Of a stretch of 31,875 nt of DNA, positions 14,482 through 23,538 are shown one piece after another; position 1 is the first letter of the stretch; each line of letters starts with the position of its first letter. The translations under genes were made by a program, and so were the position numbers. The stretch comes from JADZAA01 sp039810485. Lineage in GTDB: Bacteria; Bacteroidota; Ignavibacteria; Kapaibacteriales; UBA961. The notes under the pieces are model-generated. The model saw only the letters and a list, made by a program, of their open reading frames with translations. It had not been told where the DNA came from and ran no database searches. The stretch is taken from the NCBI GenBank assembly GCA_039810485.1, contig JBDHXA010000032.1, positions 1 to 31,875 on the forward strand, in the 5' to 3' direction.

Positions 14482-15663
14482 TCAGATCATTTCAAATATA
14501 AAAAATTTCAAATATCCCGTTTCAGGCATTCCAAGGAGCATAGGGTGGTCGGGCGATTGCATGCCGCGATATACATAGCGCAATCTGCGATAAAGCGATG
14601 CTGCCTGCTGATGCACTATTTCTATAAACGATTGTTCTGAAACGTGATGCGAACAGCTTGCTGTCGCAAGCAATCCTCCGGGCGGTAGCATTTTCATTGC
14701 CAAACGATTGATCTCGGCATAACCGCGCAATGCTTGCGGCACGTTTTTTTTACTTTTTGTAAATGCAGGCGGATCGAGAATAATCATGTCGTAGAGTACG
14801 CCACTTTTTGCTTGTGATTTTAGAAAGCCGAATGCATCATCTTTGATGAATTCGGCCGATGATATTCTGTTTATTGTGGCGTTTTCACGACAAGCGTCTA
14901 TGGCGCTTTGTGATATATCTACGCCAATAACGCACTTAGCGCCGCCCAGCGCTGCATTGAGCGCAAATCCTCCCTGATTAGTAAAGCAATCCAACACATT
15001 CCGCCCTTCTGCTAAACGACGAACTTCAGATCGATTAAATCGTTGATCGAGAAAATAACCGGTTTTTTGTCCTCCTGCAAGATCAACGCTTATCCGAAGA
15101 CCATTTTCTTGGGTGAGTATTCTATCGGGAATTTCACCCCAAACAACCCCTTCTGCCGGCTCCAAACCTTCGAGTGTCCGCATCCGAATATTATTTTTCT
15201 CAATAATACCTTTTGTCATCGGAAATACATGAAGCAGAGCTTCGATTACAGCGTTTTTTGCATAGTCCATGCCAGCAGAAAATGTTTGCAATGCAATATA
15301 ACTACCATACTTATCAGCTATAAGTCCGGGCAGAAGATCGGATTCGCCAAAAACTGCGCGATAGGTTTCCTCTTTCTCACCCAAAAAGGTTTCGCGGCGA
15401 TGCTTTGCCGCCGATATTCTTTCTATAAAAAAAGATGCGTCAAGTTTTTCTGTGTCGGAAAGCAAAAGCCGAATAAAAATGTTGCTTTTGGGATTTGCTA
15501 TTCCCGTTCCAAGCGAGCGGCCTCGCGAATTGCATATCTGAACAATATCTCCAGCTTTTAAACCTTGTGGATAAGATTCTACCTCGTCGTTAAATATCCA
15601 AAGATGACCTTTTTGTAGCCGGCGTTCAGCTTTAGCTCGGAGTGTAATCGAAGTCGGTAACAT
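14482..15663 (-). CDS. rlmI: RlmI-like class I SAM-dependent 23S rRNA (cytosine-C5) methyltransferase
   Basis: The 393-residue protein has the usual length and domain order of the RlmI/YccW family. It starts with a PUA-type RNA-binding domain (about 1-75, with KAERRLQKGHLWIFNDEVES and LGTGIANPKSNIFIRLL). A middle domain includes FGESDLLPGLIADKYG. The Rossmann methyltransferase domain has the family motif TGYFLDQRFNR, the SAM site NVLDCFTNQGGFALNAALGG, acidic GVDISQSAIDACREN, the catalytic-loop motif DMIILDPPAFTKSK and the active-site Cys in TASCSHHVSEQSF. It should modify a cytosine of 23S rRNA; which position, and whether RlmI is the true orthologue, cannot be told from sequence alone. The start at 15663 fits the conserved N-terminus. 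It is divergent from the thioesterase gene. Confidence 0.88.
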   Translation of the reverse strand: MLPTSITLRAKAERRLQKGHLWIFNDEVESYPQGLKAGDIVQICNSRGRSLGTGIANPKSNIFIRLLLSDTEKLDASFFIERISAAKHRRETFLGEKEETYRAVFGESDLLPGLIADKYGSYIALQTFSAGMDYAKNAVIEALLHVFPMTKGIIEKNNIRMRTLEGLEPAEGVVWGEIPDRILTQENGLRISVDLAGGQKTGYFLDQRFNRSEVRRLAEGRNVLDCFTNQGGFALNAALGGAKCVIGVDISQSAIDACRENATINRISSAEFIKDDAFGFLKSQAKSGVLYDMIILDPPAFTKSKKNVPQALRGYAEINRLAMKMLPPGGLLATASCSHHVSEQSFIEIVHQQAASLYRRLRYVYRGMQSPDHPMLLGMPETGYLKFFIFEMI

Positions 15664-15830
15664 TCTTAATCTATGTAAGGTTGATTATGGGCAAAGATAG
15701 ATAATCGGATTGCAGATTACAAAGATTACTATTTTGCGAATAGTAAAAACAGAAAAATCAATTGGCAATTTGCAAAAGCTCGCCTTTGATTTTTAAAGTA
15801 TTTTTGTAGTTCATCCATATTAACTTTACT

Positions 15831-16346
15831 ATGTGTTTTATGCTAAAATATGCTATGAATGATGATAATTATCTTGCAAAAACCAATTTAAAATTCAATA
15901 TTGCCAATCCTGACTTTCGCCAAACTATTGAGCATCATCTTCATTATCAAGAATTTATGAAGTATGTCGGCTGTCGCTTGACAACAATAGAGCCGGGCTA
16001 TATTGTGGCTGAACTTGATGTTGAAAAGCTGCACGAGCAACAAATAGGTTTGGTACATGGAGGCGTAACTGCAACTATTGCTGACATTGCAGCCGGTTTT
16101 GCTGGATTTACTCTCTGCGCTCCAGATGAGCATACAGTAACAGCCGAGCTGAAAATAAGCTATTTTTCTCCGGCAAAAGGCGGAATTTTACGCGCCATAG
16201 GGCGTGTTGTAAAGCCGGGCCGCTCATTGCATTTTTGCGAAGCCGATGTGCTGAACATACAAAATGACGGTGCTGAGAAACTTGTGGCACGAGCAACGAC
16301 AACAATGGCGGTTATACGCCCAATCGAGCGAGGATTAATCAGATGA
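15831..16346 (+). CDS. PaaI-type hotdog-fold thioesterase
   Basis: This protein of up to 171 residues has the 4HBT/PaaI pattern: VGCRLTTIEPGYIVAELDVE, then LVHGGVTATIADIAAGFAGF with the HGG(V/M) and Asp that form the hotdog active site, then TVTAELKISYFSPAKGG and AIGRVVKPGRSLHFCEADV. Family members hydrolyse acyl- or phenylacyl-CoA thioesters in the cytoplasm; the substrate is unknown. The N-terminal 30 residues are poorly conserved, so the start is uncertain: ATGs at 15831, 15840 and 15855 are all possible and none has a clear ribosome site. The gene is monocistronic, divergent from the RlmI-like gene and about 180 bp upstream of dacB. Confidence 0.82.
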   Translation: MCFMLKYAMNDDNYLAKTNLKFNIANPDFRQTIEHHLHYQEFMKYVGCRLTTIEPGYIVAELDVEKLHEQQIGLVHGGVTATIADIAAGFAGFTLCAPDEHTVTAELKISYFSPAKGGILRAIGRVVKPGRSLHFCEADVLNIQNDGAEKLVARATTTMAVIRPIERGLIR

Positions 16347-16525
16347 TAATGTATGATTATAAATCTGCGACTATTAAATTTTGAGAATGAAAATATAGTT
16401 GTTGCGCTTTGATTTTCAATATCGTTTAATCTGTTTGCCATATATTTGCATCATTCTTCCAATGGCTATGCAACAGCAGCATTTTGCCTTAGACAACAGC
16501 CCCCAGCCCTTTTGATTTTTAAACT

Positions 16526-18364
16526 ATGAAAAAGCATTGCTCTATTTTAGGCATTCTAAGTGTTATAGCTCTTTGTTTTGCACCGTCATTAGCAGAGATG
16601 CCCGCACTATCAAAGCGCGCTATGCAAACAGAGGTAGCTTTTATAGATTCTGCAGCCGCTCTCAGAAATTTAACGTTAAAACTTGATGCTATTTTACAAT
16701 CATCGGGTTTGTCTGGAGCAAAAAAAAGCTTATGTGTTTATTCAATTGACAAACAGGCAACATATTACGAAAGACAGTCAAAAACTGCATTAACTCCGGC
16801 ATCCACTACAAAATTGTTCTCTACTTTTACTGCTTTTGATAGATTGGGTGTAAATGGCACAATTCCCACAAAAATATTTACCGACGCCAAAGACATAGAA
16901 AACGGTGTGATTCGCGGCAATATCTATGTTGTAGGGCATGGCGACGCTTTGCTAACAATCAATGATATCGAAACTCTTGCAGATAAGCTTTCTTCGCTTG
17001 GGATAATCAAAATTGAAGGTGGAATTTACGCGGACGGAACTTATTTTGACGCAATTACCGAGCGCCATATTTACAGCGGCGATGCAGATGTAGTAGAGCC
17101 ATTGCCTCCGATAACTGCGTTAGGCATGAGTCGAAATTCAGTAAACATTATCATTAGCCCAGGAAATCCACCGCGCATACAAACGTTGCCATCCTCCGAT
17201 GCTTTTCAAATAATCAGGCAAGGCACGGCATGTGTAAAACAACGTGCAGAGCCAAAAGATTATCAGATAAATCGTAAAGCAAACAGCAATCATAAAGTAG
17301 TCAAAAAATGGTCTACCCTAAAACAAAAAACGGTAAAACCACAATCAACGCGTAATTCAACGAAAAAGATACCGCCAAAGAAGAAAAAGCAGCTAAACCA
17401 GCCAAAGCAGCTGCTAAAAAATAAAAGACGAGGCGCTGTGTTATTTTTCCCAGAAGTTCAATATAATCAACGTTATGGCGATGCCATGCCGCTGCCGCCA
17501 GCGCCTAAACGAAGAAGCGGCAAATCTTCAGCGTCATCACGAGTAATCGTTAGATCACAACTGAACGACTCTGGAGTGCAAGAATTTGTGGTTAGCGGCG
17601 GCGTCGGACGCGGCAGCATTTATTCTGCGTCATTTGTTATGAGAAATCCTGAATTAGTTGTGGCCGGCGCTTTGCGCAATCGTCTGATTTCCGGTGGAAT
17701 TGCTGTGAATGGCGGAATTGGAAAGCGCACTAAGCCGCAAAACGCAATGATATTGACAATGTATGAGCGTCCATTGACAGAGATGTGCGCGGCAATCAAT
17801 AAAAATAGCGATAATTTTTTAGCCGAACATGTGTTTAAGATGATAGGAGCGCAAGCCGGTGGACAAAAAAATACGGCAAAGCGCGCAACCGAAATAGTAA
17901 AAGAGTGCTTGGAGAAAGAGAGTATCTACAGCGAAGGGCTTTGCATGGCCGACGGTTCGGGGTTGTGCAGAAAAAATCTTATTTCTGCAGCTACTGAAGT
18001 AGGATTGTTGCAAAGAGCTGCTATTTTGTTTGGAGATAAATTTTCCTCCACGCTTTCTATTGCAGGAGTTGACGGCACTCTGCGACGCCGAATGAAATCA
18101 ACGGCAGCCGAAGGCAATGTTCGAGCTAAAACCGGCACTTTGCGAAATGCAAGCGCTCTTGCGGGCTATGTGACGACTGCCGATGGAGAGCGGCTTGCTT
18201 TCAGCTTTATCTTCAATGGCGGATCGGTTGGATTGTATAAGCAAACTGAGAATAAACTGGCTGAAGCTCTTGCAGATTTCTCTTATGCTGCTCCCAAACC
18301 GCCAGAGCTATTGCCTGTCATTAACCATAATAACGTAAAAAAACATTCAAAGCACAATCCTTGA
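16526..18364 (+). CDS. dacB: D-alanyl-D-alanine carboxypeptidase/endopeptidase (PBP4, peptidase S13)
   Basis: This 612-residue periplasmic protein has a signal peptide at about 1-23. All three penicillin-binding motifs are present: SxxK at Ser93-Lys96 (LTPASTTKLFSTFTAFDRLG), SxN at Ser428-Asn430 (NSDNFLAEHVFKMIG) and KTG starting at Lys535 (VRAKTGTLRNASALAGYV). Other family segments include GNIYVVGHGDALLT and GGIYADGTYFD. The enzyme trims or cuts D-Ala-linked peptides of peptidoglycan. It is longer than typical PBP4 because of an insert of about 100 residues between about 235 and 335, very rich in Lys (STRNSTKKIPPKKKKQLNQP and onwards) and ending PLPPAPKRRSGKSSA. The insert shows signs of frame change (see findings). 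Confidence 0.92.
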   Translation: MKKHCSILGILSVIALCFAPSLAEMPALSKRAMQTEVAFIDSAAALRNLTLKLDAILQSSGLSGAKKSLCVYSIDKQATYYERQSKTALTPASTTKLFSTFTAFDRLGVNGTIPTKIFTDAKDIENGVIRGNIYVVGHGDALLTINDIETLADKLSSLGIIKIEGGIYADGTYFDAITERHIYSGDADVVEPLPPITALGMSRNSVNIIISPGNPPRIQTLPSSDAFQIIRQGTACVKQRAEPKDYQINRKANSNHKVVKKWSTLKQKTVKPQSTRNSTKKIPPKKKKQLNQPKQLLKNKRRGAVLFFPEVQYNQRYGDAMPLPPAPKRRSGKSSASSRVIVRSQLNDSGVQEFVVSGGVGRGSIYSASFVMRNPELVVAGALRNRLISGGIAVNGGIGKRTKPQNAMILTMYERPLTEMCAAINKNSDNFLAEHVFKMIGAQAGGQKNTAKRATEIVKECLEKESIYSEGLCMADGSGLCRKNLISAATEVGLLQRAAILFGDKFSSTLSIAGVDGTLRRRMKSTAAEGNVRAKTGTLRNASALAGYVTTADGERLAFSFIFNGGSVGLYKQTENKLAEALADFSYAAPKPPELLPVINHNNVKKHSKHNP

Positions 18365-18489
18365 TGTGTTAAGCCAAGATGATAAAGTTCGTAATTTGCC
18401 AACAATGGAAAAAGAAAGATAAAAATCACAAAAAAATTATATCATCGCTGATAGTAGAAAAAAAATCCGTATTTTACTATCCTTGCTGA

Positions 18490-18495
18490 TATAAT
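18490..18495 (+). promoter_or_regulatory. TATAAT box upstream of the MerR-family gene
   Basis: A perfect TATAAT lies about 70 bp before the preferred ATG of the regulator and inside an AT-rich gap. No convincing -35 element is visible at normal spacing. If used, transcription would begin near 18502, which favours the downstream start at 18563. Confidence 0.25.
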
Positions 18496-18562
18496 CAGCG
18501 TTAATAGAATGATATGTTTTTCTCGATTTTCTATCGTTGTGAGAAAAGTTGCCGTTCAAAAA

Positions 18563-19003
18563 ATGTACTTTTCTATTAGCGAAGCCAGCGCAATGGCCGG
18601 CGAGGAGCAATATATATTGCGATATTGGGAGCGTGAGTTTGACGAATTACGGCCACGTAAAAATCGAGCAGGGAATAGGGTGTATAACGAGAAAGATCTT
18701 GCAGTGCTCATGGCAATTAAGCAACTGTTGCGAGAAGAAAATTATTCTATTAAAGATGCAAAAAAGGCAATCACGCTTCGTTTTGGCGTTCTTAAAACTG
18801 ATAAAAAGAGCATCGAAAAAAAAGACGCTGCCGTCAGGCAGAAAAAGGTAAAATCTGACGCAATGTCTGAAAAAATTATAACATCAGCACAAAGTAGCTT
18901 GCCAATGCAAAAAGAACTGGCAAACATTACTTTGCCGCGTCGAGATGTTCTTGAATTATGCTCTCTTTTGCGCGATGTGGCTATTTTAATTCAATCATTG
19001 TAA
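18563..19003 (+). CDS. MerR-family transcriptional regulator
   Basis: This is a 146-residue cytoplasmic DNA-binding protein. The winged helix-turn-helix is at the N-terminus: FSISEASAMAGEEQYILRYW, then EREFDELRPRKNRAGNRVYN and EKDLAVLMAIKQLLREENYS. This is the short MerR type common in Bacteroidota-like genomes. The middle is a Lys-rich linker and the C-terminus a short helix (LEVxLL-like: DVLELCSLLRDVAILIQSL), with no Cys ligand-binding loop, so it is unlikely to be a metal sensor. The frame is open from 18509 (18 extra residues), but MYFSISEA at 18563 matches where the family begins. Targets are unknown. Confidence 0.82.
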   Translation: MYFSISEASAMAGEEQYILRYWEREFDELRPRKNRAGNRVYNEKDLAVLMAIKQLLREENYSIKDAKKAITLRFGVLKTDKKSIEKKDAAVRQKKVKSDAMSEKIITSAQSSLPMQKELANITLPRRDVLELCSLLRDVAILIQSL

Positions 19004-19074
19004 CATAATGACAATTTAAATAACTATACTAATTATATTTGTTCATTCTTTCATTTTTTTCGAGGTCAGTGTCT

Positions 19075-20067
19075 ATGAAAAGATGCAACCGCTTATGTAT
19101 GATTCTCATTCTGCTGTCTATATCAGCAGGGAAACTCGGAGCACAGCAAAGAGTTTATGACGATAAAGTAGTTGGCAGGCACTCAGACGAGGTTCTCGGC
19201 GTATTTGTCAACGGAGCAAATACTAAGTTTGCAACATGCAGCCTTGATGAAACAATTAAGATATGGAGTTTGCCGTCCGGCAAAGAATTGCGTACATTAA
19301 CTGGTCATATCGGACAAGTTAATAATCTTTCTTTCTCTGGTAATGACAAACAAATCGCAAGCGCCAGCAGCGACCATACTGTTCGTATTTGGGATGTGGA
19401 GTCCGGCAAGCAGCTTGCTGTTCTCAATGGTCATACTGCCGAAGTTATTGGCGTGTATTATAGTCAGGACGATTCCAGCGGCTACATAGCCAGCACAAGT
19501 TTTGACCAAACTGTAAAGTTGTGGGATGCAAAACTTTATAGCGAAATTAAAACATTGCGCGGACACACGATGCAAACTAATAATGTCGCTTATTCTTATG
19601 ACGGTAAATATCTTGCTTCTTGCAGCGATGACCGTACAATCAAAATATGGTCAACTGACATGTCAACCAAAACTCCGCTGATGACTCTTGAAGGGCATGA
19701 AGCGCCTGTACTGACCGTGCTTTACAGTTTCGACTCTAAATTATTGGCAAGCGCAGATCAGGATGGCGTTGTTAAAATTTGGAAAATGCCGGCCGGAGAA
19801 CTTATGCGCACGATAAACGCACATACTGAGCTTGTGCAAGATGTTTCCTTTGCACAAGATAATCAAACATTGCTTACAGGTTCTCTCGATAAAACCGTGA
19901 AGCTTTGGAATGTGAAAACCGGCGATAATATTTCAACAACAAATATTGGCGCCGAAGTTTGGTCTGTTGATTTGGTAAGCGATGCAAGCATTATTGTAGC
20001 CGGCTGTGCAGATGGCTCAGTGCATCTACTAACAGAGAAAAAGAATCCGATGAAAGGAGGAAAATAA
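19075..20067 (+). CDS. Exported WD40-repeat beta-propeller protein
   Basis: A signal peptide (MKRCNRLCMILILLSISAGK, cleaved near GAQQ) leads into seven WD40 repeats that fill the rest of the 330-residue protein. Examples are SLDETIKIWSLPSGKELRTL, ASSDHTVRIWDVESGKQLAV, CSDDRTIKIWSTDM and GSLDKTVKLWNVKTGDN, each preceded by a GH dipeptide in most blades. It should be a periplasmic or surface interaction platform. The frame is open from 19039, but ATG 19075 has GAGG upstream and starts the signal peptide cleanly. The next gene begins one base after the stop, with an AGGAGG inside the end of this gene, so the two are translated as a unit. Confidence 0.88.
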   Translation: MKRCNRLCMILILLSISAGKLGAQQRVYDDKVVGRHSDEVLGVFVNGANTKFATCSLDETIKIWSLPSGKELRTLTGHIGQVNNLSFSGNDKQIASASSDHTVRIWDVESGKQLAVLNGHTAEVIGVYYSQDDSSGYIASTSFDQTVKLWDAKLYSEIKTLRGHTMQTNNVAYSYDGKYLASCSDDRTIKIWSTDMSTKTPLMTLEGHEAPVLTVLYSFDSKLLASADQDGVVKIWKMPAGELMRTINAHTELVQDVSFAQDNQTLLTGSLDKTVKLWNVKTGDNISTTNIGAEVWSVDLVSDASIIVAGCADGSVHLLTEKKNPMKGGK

Positions 20068-20068
20068 T

Positions 20069-20788
20069 ATGAAGAATATTTTTAGCATCATAATATTTGC
20101 TGCAGCTCTATTTGCTTTTTCCACTGCTGCTCGAGCTCAAATAGTTGGCGCTGTTGTAACTGTGCGCGGGAATGTTATAGACGAAGTAAATCGCAATCCT
20201 GCATCGGTAAATCTTACTTTTTATGACGAACAGCATAAAAAGGTTAATTCATCGCGAAGCAATGCAAAAGACGGCGAGTATTTAGTAACGGGACTAAAAG
20301 CAGGAAAAAAGTATACTGTTGAGATTGAGCATCCTGATTATTTCAAGTCAGAGTACTCAATAAAACTTCCACCAACTGATAAATACACCGAAATATCACG
20401 CGATTTCCTTGTAAAGCCGCTCGCAAAAGATGTGAGAATGTATATGCGCTTATCACCGTTTGAGGTGAAAAAATCAAAGATCCGCGTAGGCGCAGGCGAT
20501 ATGCTTGATGAATTAAAGCATACGCTTGTAATGAACCCGGGCGTCAATTTTGAAATACAATGCTATCCTGATGCAGATGCAGACAAAGCGTCAAACGAGA
20601 AGCTAACATCGGAGCGTTGCAAGACCTTGCAGGATTATTTTATAAAAGGCGGAGTTATGCCGTCGAGAATAAAAATTAAACCTTTTGACACAGCCGACCC
20701 GGTCAATGCGCCGCCGCCGCCATCGAAGAAAATGGCAAAAGGAAAGCGTTATATTGGTTCTACCTATATTGTTGTCACAAAAGTATAA
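20069..20788 (+). CDS. Exported carboxypeptidase-regulatory-like plus OmpA-like protein
   Basis: This is a 239-residue exported protein. Residues 1-23 are a signal peptide ending ARAQ. Residues about 30-115 look like a carboxypeptidase regulatory-like beta-sandwich (VRGNVIDEVNRNPASVNLTF, DGEYLVTGLKAGKKYTVEIE). Residues about 145-239 resemble an OmpA C-terminal domain: FEIQCYPDADADKASNEKLT, then SERCKTLQDYFIKGGVMPSR. The usual N-x-x-L-x-x-x-R-A helix motif is present in altered form (N-E-K-L-T-S-E-R-C). A peptidoglycan-anchoring role next to the WD40 partner is plausible. It has a strong AGGAGG ribosome site and is followed by a clear terminator, so it ends the transcript. Confidence 0.78.
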   Translation: MKNIFSIIIFAAALFAFSTAARAQIVGAVVTVRGNVIDEVNRNPASVNLTFYDEQHKKVNSSRSNAKDGEYLVTGLKAGKKYTVEIEHPDYFKSEYSIKLPPTDKYTEISRDFLVKPLAKDVRMYMRLSPFEVKKSKIRVGAGDMLDELKHTLVMNPGVNFEIQCYPDADADKASNEKLTSERCKTLQDYFIKGGVMPSRIKIKPFDTADPVNAPPPPSKKMAKGKRYIGSTYIVVTKV

Positions 20789-20810
20789 TATCTCGCGCCA
20801 AATATCTGAT

Positions 20811-20844
20811 AAAAGCCGAAACAGCAATAGTTTCGGCTTTTTTT
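20811..20844 (+). terminator. Rho-independent terminator after the WD40/OmpA-like operon
   Basis: AAAAGCCGAAAC (20811-20822) pairs perfectly with GTTTCGGCTTTT (20830-20841) around the 7-base loop AGCAATA, and the stem runs into a T tract to 20844. It lies 23 bp after the preceding stop codon. Confidence 0.92.
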
Positions 20845-20959
20845 GTACTGTAAATTTACCGTTGCGGTACAACATTTTTGAAATAAATTGCAGCCGATTT
20901 ACTTGATGTTTGCAGTTTGTTTGTCCTCTCAATACTCTGTTCTCATATTTAACGATTTT

Positions 20960-23101
20960 ATGAATGAATTCAATGCCGAGCTTTCAGAACGAATAGTTCT
21001 ATTATTGCGCAAATCATATCCATTGCTTATCCGATTGAACGATCTGGCAAAGCAACTCTCGATTCACTCTGATACTGCAGAATATGCAGAACTTAGAAAT
21101 ATATTGAATACTTTGACGCAAAGCGGAGCGATAGTAAAATCTACTCGCCGCAGATATGGATGGAAACCTGGTGGAGCAAGTGAATTTCACGGCGTTTTGC
21201 ATATAAAGCATCAGCGAGGATTGGTAGAAACTGGCGATGTAGAATTTCCGACTATTTACATTAAGCAAAATAATCTTGCGACTGCTTTTGACGGCGATAC
21301 TGTTGCAGTGAAACTCTTGGCGCTTCGCAAAGAAAAAAAACCTTATGGCATTGTAACTAAAATAATACAACGTTCCGAAGGGCTTATATCGGGAACAGTT
21401 GAATTTGATGGTGATTTTTACTTTGTTGTGCCGGATGAAGACAGATTTTACGTTGATTTATTGATACCGCCGCGCTACCTTCATGGAGCAAATCCGAGCG
21501 ACAAAGTAGCAGTGCGATTTATTCGATGGGATGACCCGCATAAAAGCCCAGAAGCAGAAGTTGATGAAATTTTAGGGCGTTCCGGCGATGTTTCAGTGGA
21601 ATTTGACGCAGTGTTAAAAGATTTTTCTCTACGCGCCGAATTTTCTGATGCAGTGCAAAATCTCGCAAAAGAGCGCTCAGAATTGACGGCGAATTCGGAA
21701 TTGGCTCGAAGAAGAGACCTACGCAAAACTGAAATAATTACGATTGATCCTGATGATGCCAAAGATTTTGACGATGCTTTATCGCTGGATCTTATGCCAA
21801 ATGGCAATTATTATCTTGGAGTGCACATTGCTGACGTTACAGCGTATGTAAAAGATAATGATGCTCTTGACAGAGAAGCATTCCGCCGTGGGAATAGCGT
21901 CTATTTGACAGATCGCGTTGTGCCAATGCTGCCGGAAATTCTTTCTAATCATAGCTGTTCGCTGGTGCCGAATAAGCCGAGGCTGGCATACTCTGTTTTT
22001 ATGGAGTTTTCACCGCGTGGTACTCTAATACAATATGAAATTGTAGAAACAGTAATTAAAAGCAATAAGCGTTTTACATATACTCAGGTTCAGAAAATTA
22101 TTGAGAATTGCAAAGGTAAATTTGCCAATCTAATACAGCAGCTTTATCATCTTTCTGGCATTTTACGAAAGAAGCGCTACTCAAAAGGTGGAATTGACTT
22201 TGAAACAAGTGAAATAAAGTTTCTGTTAGATGAAAATAAAGAGCCGATAGAAGGAACGCTTCGCACTCGCACCGACGCTACCGGTTTGGTTGAAGAATGC
22301 ATGCTGGCAGCCAACCAAATAGTTGCATTGCATTGCAAAACTCTCAGCAAAGCAATGAAAATACGCAACGGCCTCCCATTCCTTTATCGAGTGCATGATG
22401 ATCCTGATACAGATAAAATTCAAGATATAATTCGATTTGTACAAGGACTTGGAGTAGAGTCAAAAACTCATTCTCTGACGTCGAAAGATGTGAATGAAAT
22501 ATTGCGAAAAGCAGAAAAACTGCCTGAAAAACAAGTGATTCATCAGATTATGCTTCGCGCTATGGCAAAAGCTCATTATTCTCATGAAAATATTGGCCAT
22601 TACGGGCTTGGCTTCAGTGATTACACTCATTTTACATCGCCAATACGCCGCTATCCCGACATCATTGTGCATCGTCTGCTTAAAAAATATGCTTCTGGAG
22701 ATGTTGCTTCGCAAGAAATTCGAAATCTTTCTGACTTCGTTTGTGAGGTCGGCGAGCATTGTTCGGTAACTGAGCGCAATGCAATTGAAGCAGAGCGCGC
22801 TTCGCTCAAGATTGCGCAAACGGAGATGGCGCGTCGTCATATCGGCGAGTCCTTCGAAGGAGCCGTAACAGGAATGACTAGCTTTGGAATATTTGTACTG
22901 CTCGATACAATTTGTGTGGAAGGTTTATTGCATCTGCGTGATATGACAGATGATTATTATTATTTAGACGAAAGGAATTTTCGACTAGTCGGACGTCAAA
23001 CAAAACGAATATTTCGTTATGGTGCGCGAGTAAAAGTTCAAATAATTAATGCAAATATGGAAAAACGCGAAGTAAATTTTCGTTTAGCCGAAGATATCTG
23101 A
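20960..23101 (+). CDS. rnr: Ribonuclease R (3'-5' exoribonuclease, RNB family)
   Basis: The 713-residue protein has the family order: N-terminal winged-helix-like segment, cold-shock domains (GVLHIKHQRGLVETGDVEFP, TAFDGDTVAVKLL and GLISGTVEFDGDFYFVVPDE), the RNB catalytic domain and a C-terminal S1 domain (GAVTGMTSFGIFVLLDTICV). The catalytic acidic cluster DPDDAKDFDDA spans residues 263-273. Family motifs NGNYYLGVHIADVTAYV, GNSVYLTDRVVPMLP, LVEECMLAANQ and YTHFTSPIRRYPDIIVHRLL are intact. It degrades structured RNA in the cytoplasm. The frame is open from a TTG at 20888, but ATG 20960 fits the family start. There is no long basic C-terminal tail of the E. coli kind. Confidence 0.93.
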   Translation: MNEFNAELSERIVLLLRKSYPLLIRLNDLAKQLSIHSDTAEYAELRNILNTLTQSGAIVKSTRRRYGWKPGGASEFHGVLHIKHQRGLVETGDVEFPTIYIKQNNLATAFDGDTVAVKLLALRKEKKPYGIVTKIIQRSEGLISGTVEFDGDFYFVVPDEDRFYVDLLIPPRYLHGANPSDKVAVRFIRWDDPHKSPEAEVDEILGRSGDVSVEFDAVLKDFSLRAEFSDAVQNLAKERSELTANSELARRRDLRKTEIITIDPDDAKDFDDALSLDLMPNGNYYLGVHIADVTAYVKDNDALDREAFRRGNSVYLTDRVVPMLPEILSNHSCSLVPNKPRLAYSVFMEFSPRGTLIQYEIVETVIKSNKRFTYTQVQKIIENCKGKFANLIQQLYHLSGILRKKRYSKGGIDFETSEIKFLLDENKEPIEGTLRTRTDATGLVEECMLAANQIVALHCKTLSKAMKIRNGLPFLYRVHDDPDTDKIQDIIRFVQGLGVESKTHSLTSKDVNEILRKAEKLPEKQVIHQIMLRAMAKAHYSHENIGHYGLGFSDYTHFTSPIRRYPDIIVHRLLKKYASGDVASQEIRNLSDFVCEVGEHCSVTERNAIEAERASLKIAQTEMARRHIGESFEGAVTGMTSFGIFVLLDTICVEGLLHLRDMTDDYYYLDERNFRLVGRQTKRIFRYGARVKVQIINANMEKREVNFRLAEDI

Positions 23102-23163
23102 ATTATCTGAGTATATCACACAATTTATGATTGTTTGTATAACTGTTTAACGAGCAGAGAATT

Positions 23164-23538
23164 ATGATTAAAGGCATAGGCATTGACATTGTTGAAGTGG
23201 AGAGAATCGCTTCAGCAATTGAGCGTTATGGAGAAAAGTTTTTACAGCGAATATTTAACGAAACAGAACGCGCACATTGCGAACGTAGCGAGAAATTCAA
23301 ATGTCAGCGTTATGCGGCACGATTTGCAGCCAAAGAGGCATTTAGCAAAGCAATCGGTACAGGAATTACCGATGGGTTTGCATTTAAACTAATAGGAATT
23401 ATAAATGAAGAAAATGGAAAGCCACAATTGCAATTATTCGGAATTATGCAGGAACGTTGGGGACAATATACTTTTAATGTTTCATTGTCTCATACAGATT
23501 CAATTGCAACGGCAATAATAGTTGCAGAATTCAACTGA
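23164..23538 (+). CDS. acpS: Holo-[acyl-carrier-protein] synthase
   Basis: The 124-residue protein has the standard AcpS length. The N-terminal motif GIGIDIVEVERIASAIERYG includes the Mg-binding Asp. The second motif RYAARFAAKEAFSKAIGTGI carries the catalytic Glu/Lys region, and the C-terminal SLSHTDSIATAIIVAE is typical. The enzyme moves 4'-phosphopantetheine from CoA to the acyl carrier protein for fatty acid synthesis. It follows rnr by about 60 bp and is probably co-transcribed. The ATG at 23164 is preceded by GAGCAGAGA, a modest ribosome site. Confidence 0.94.
   Translation: MIKGIGIDIVEVERIASAIERYGEKFLQRIFNETERAHCERSEKFKCQRYAARFAAKEAFSKAIGTGITDGFAFKLIGIINEENGKPQLQLFGIMQERWGQYTFNVSLSHTDSIATAIIVAEFN

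Noticed and set aside
15043..15561. Plus-strand 172-codon frame
   Set aside because: Antisense to the RlmI-like methyltransferase, which has intact motifs.
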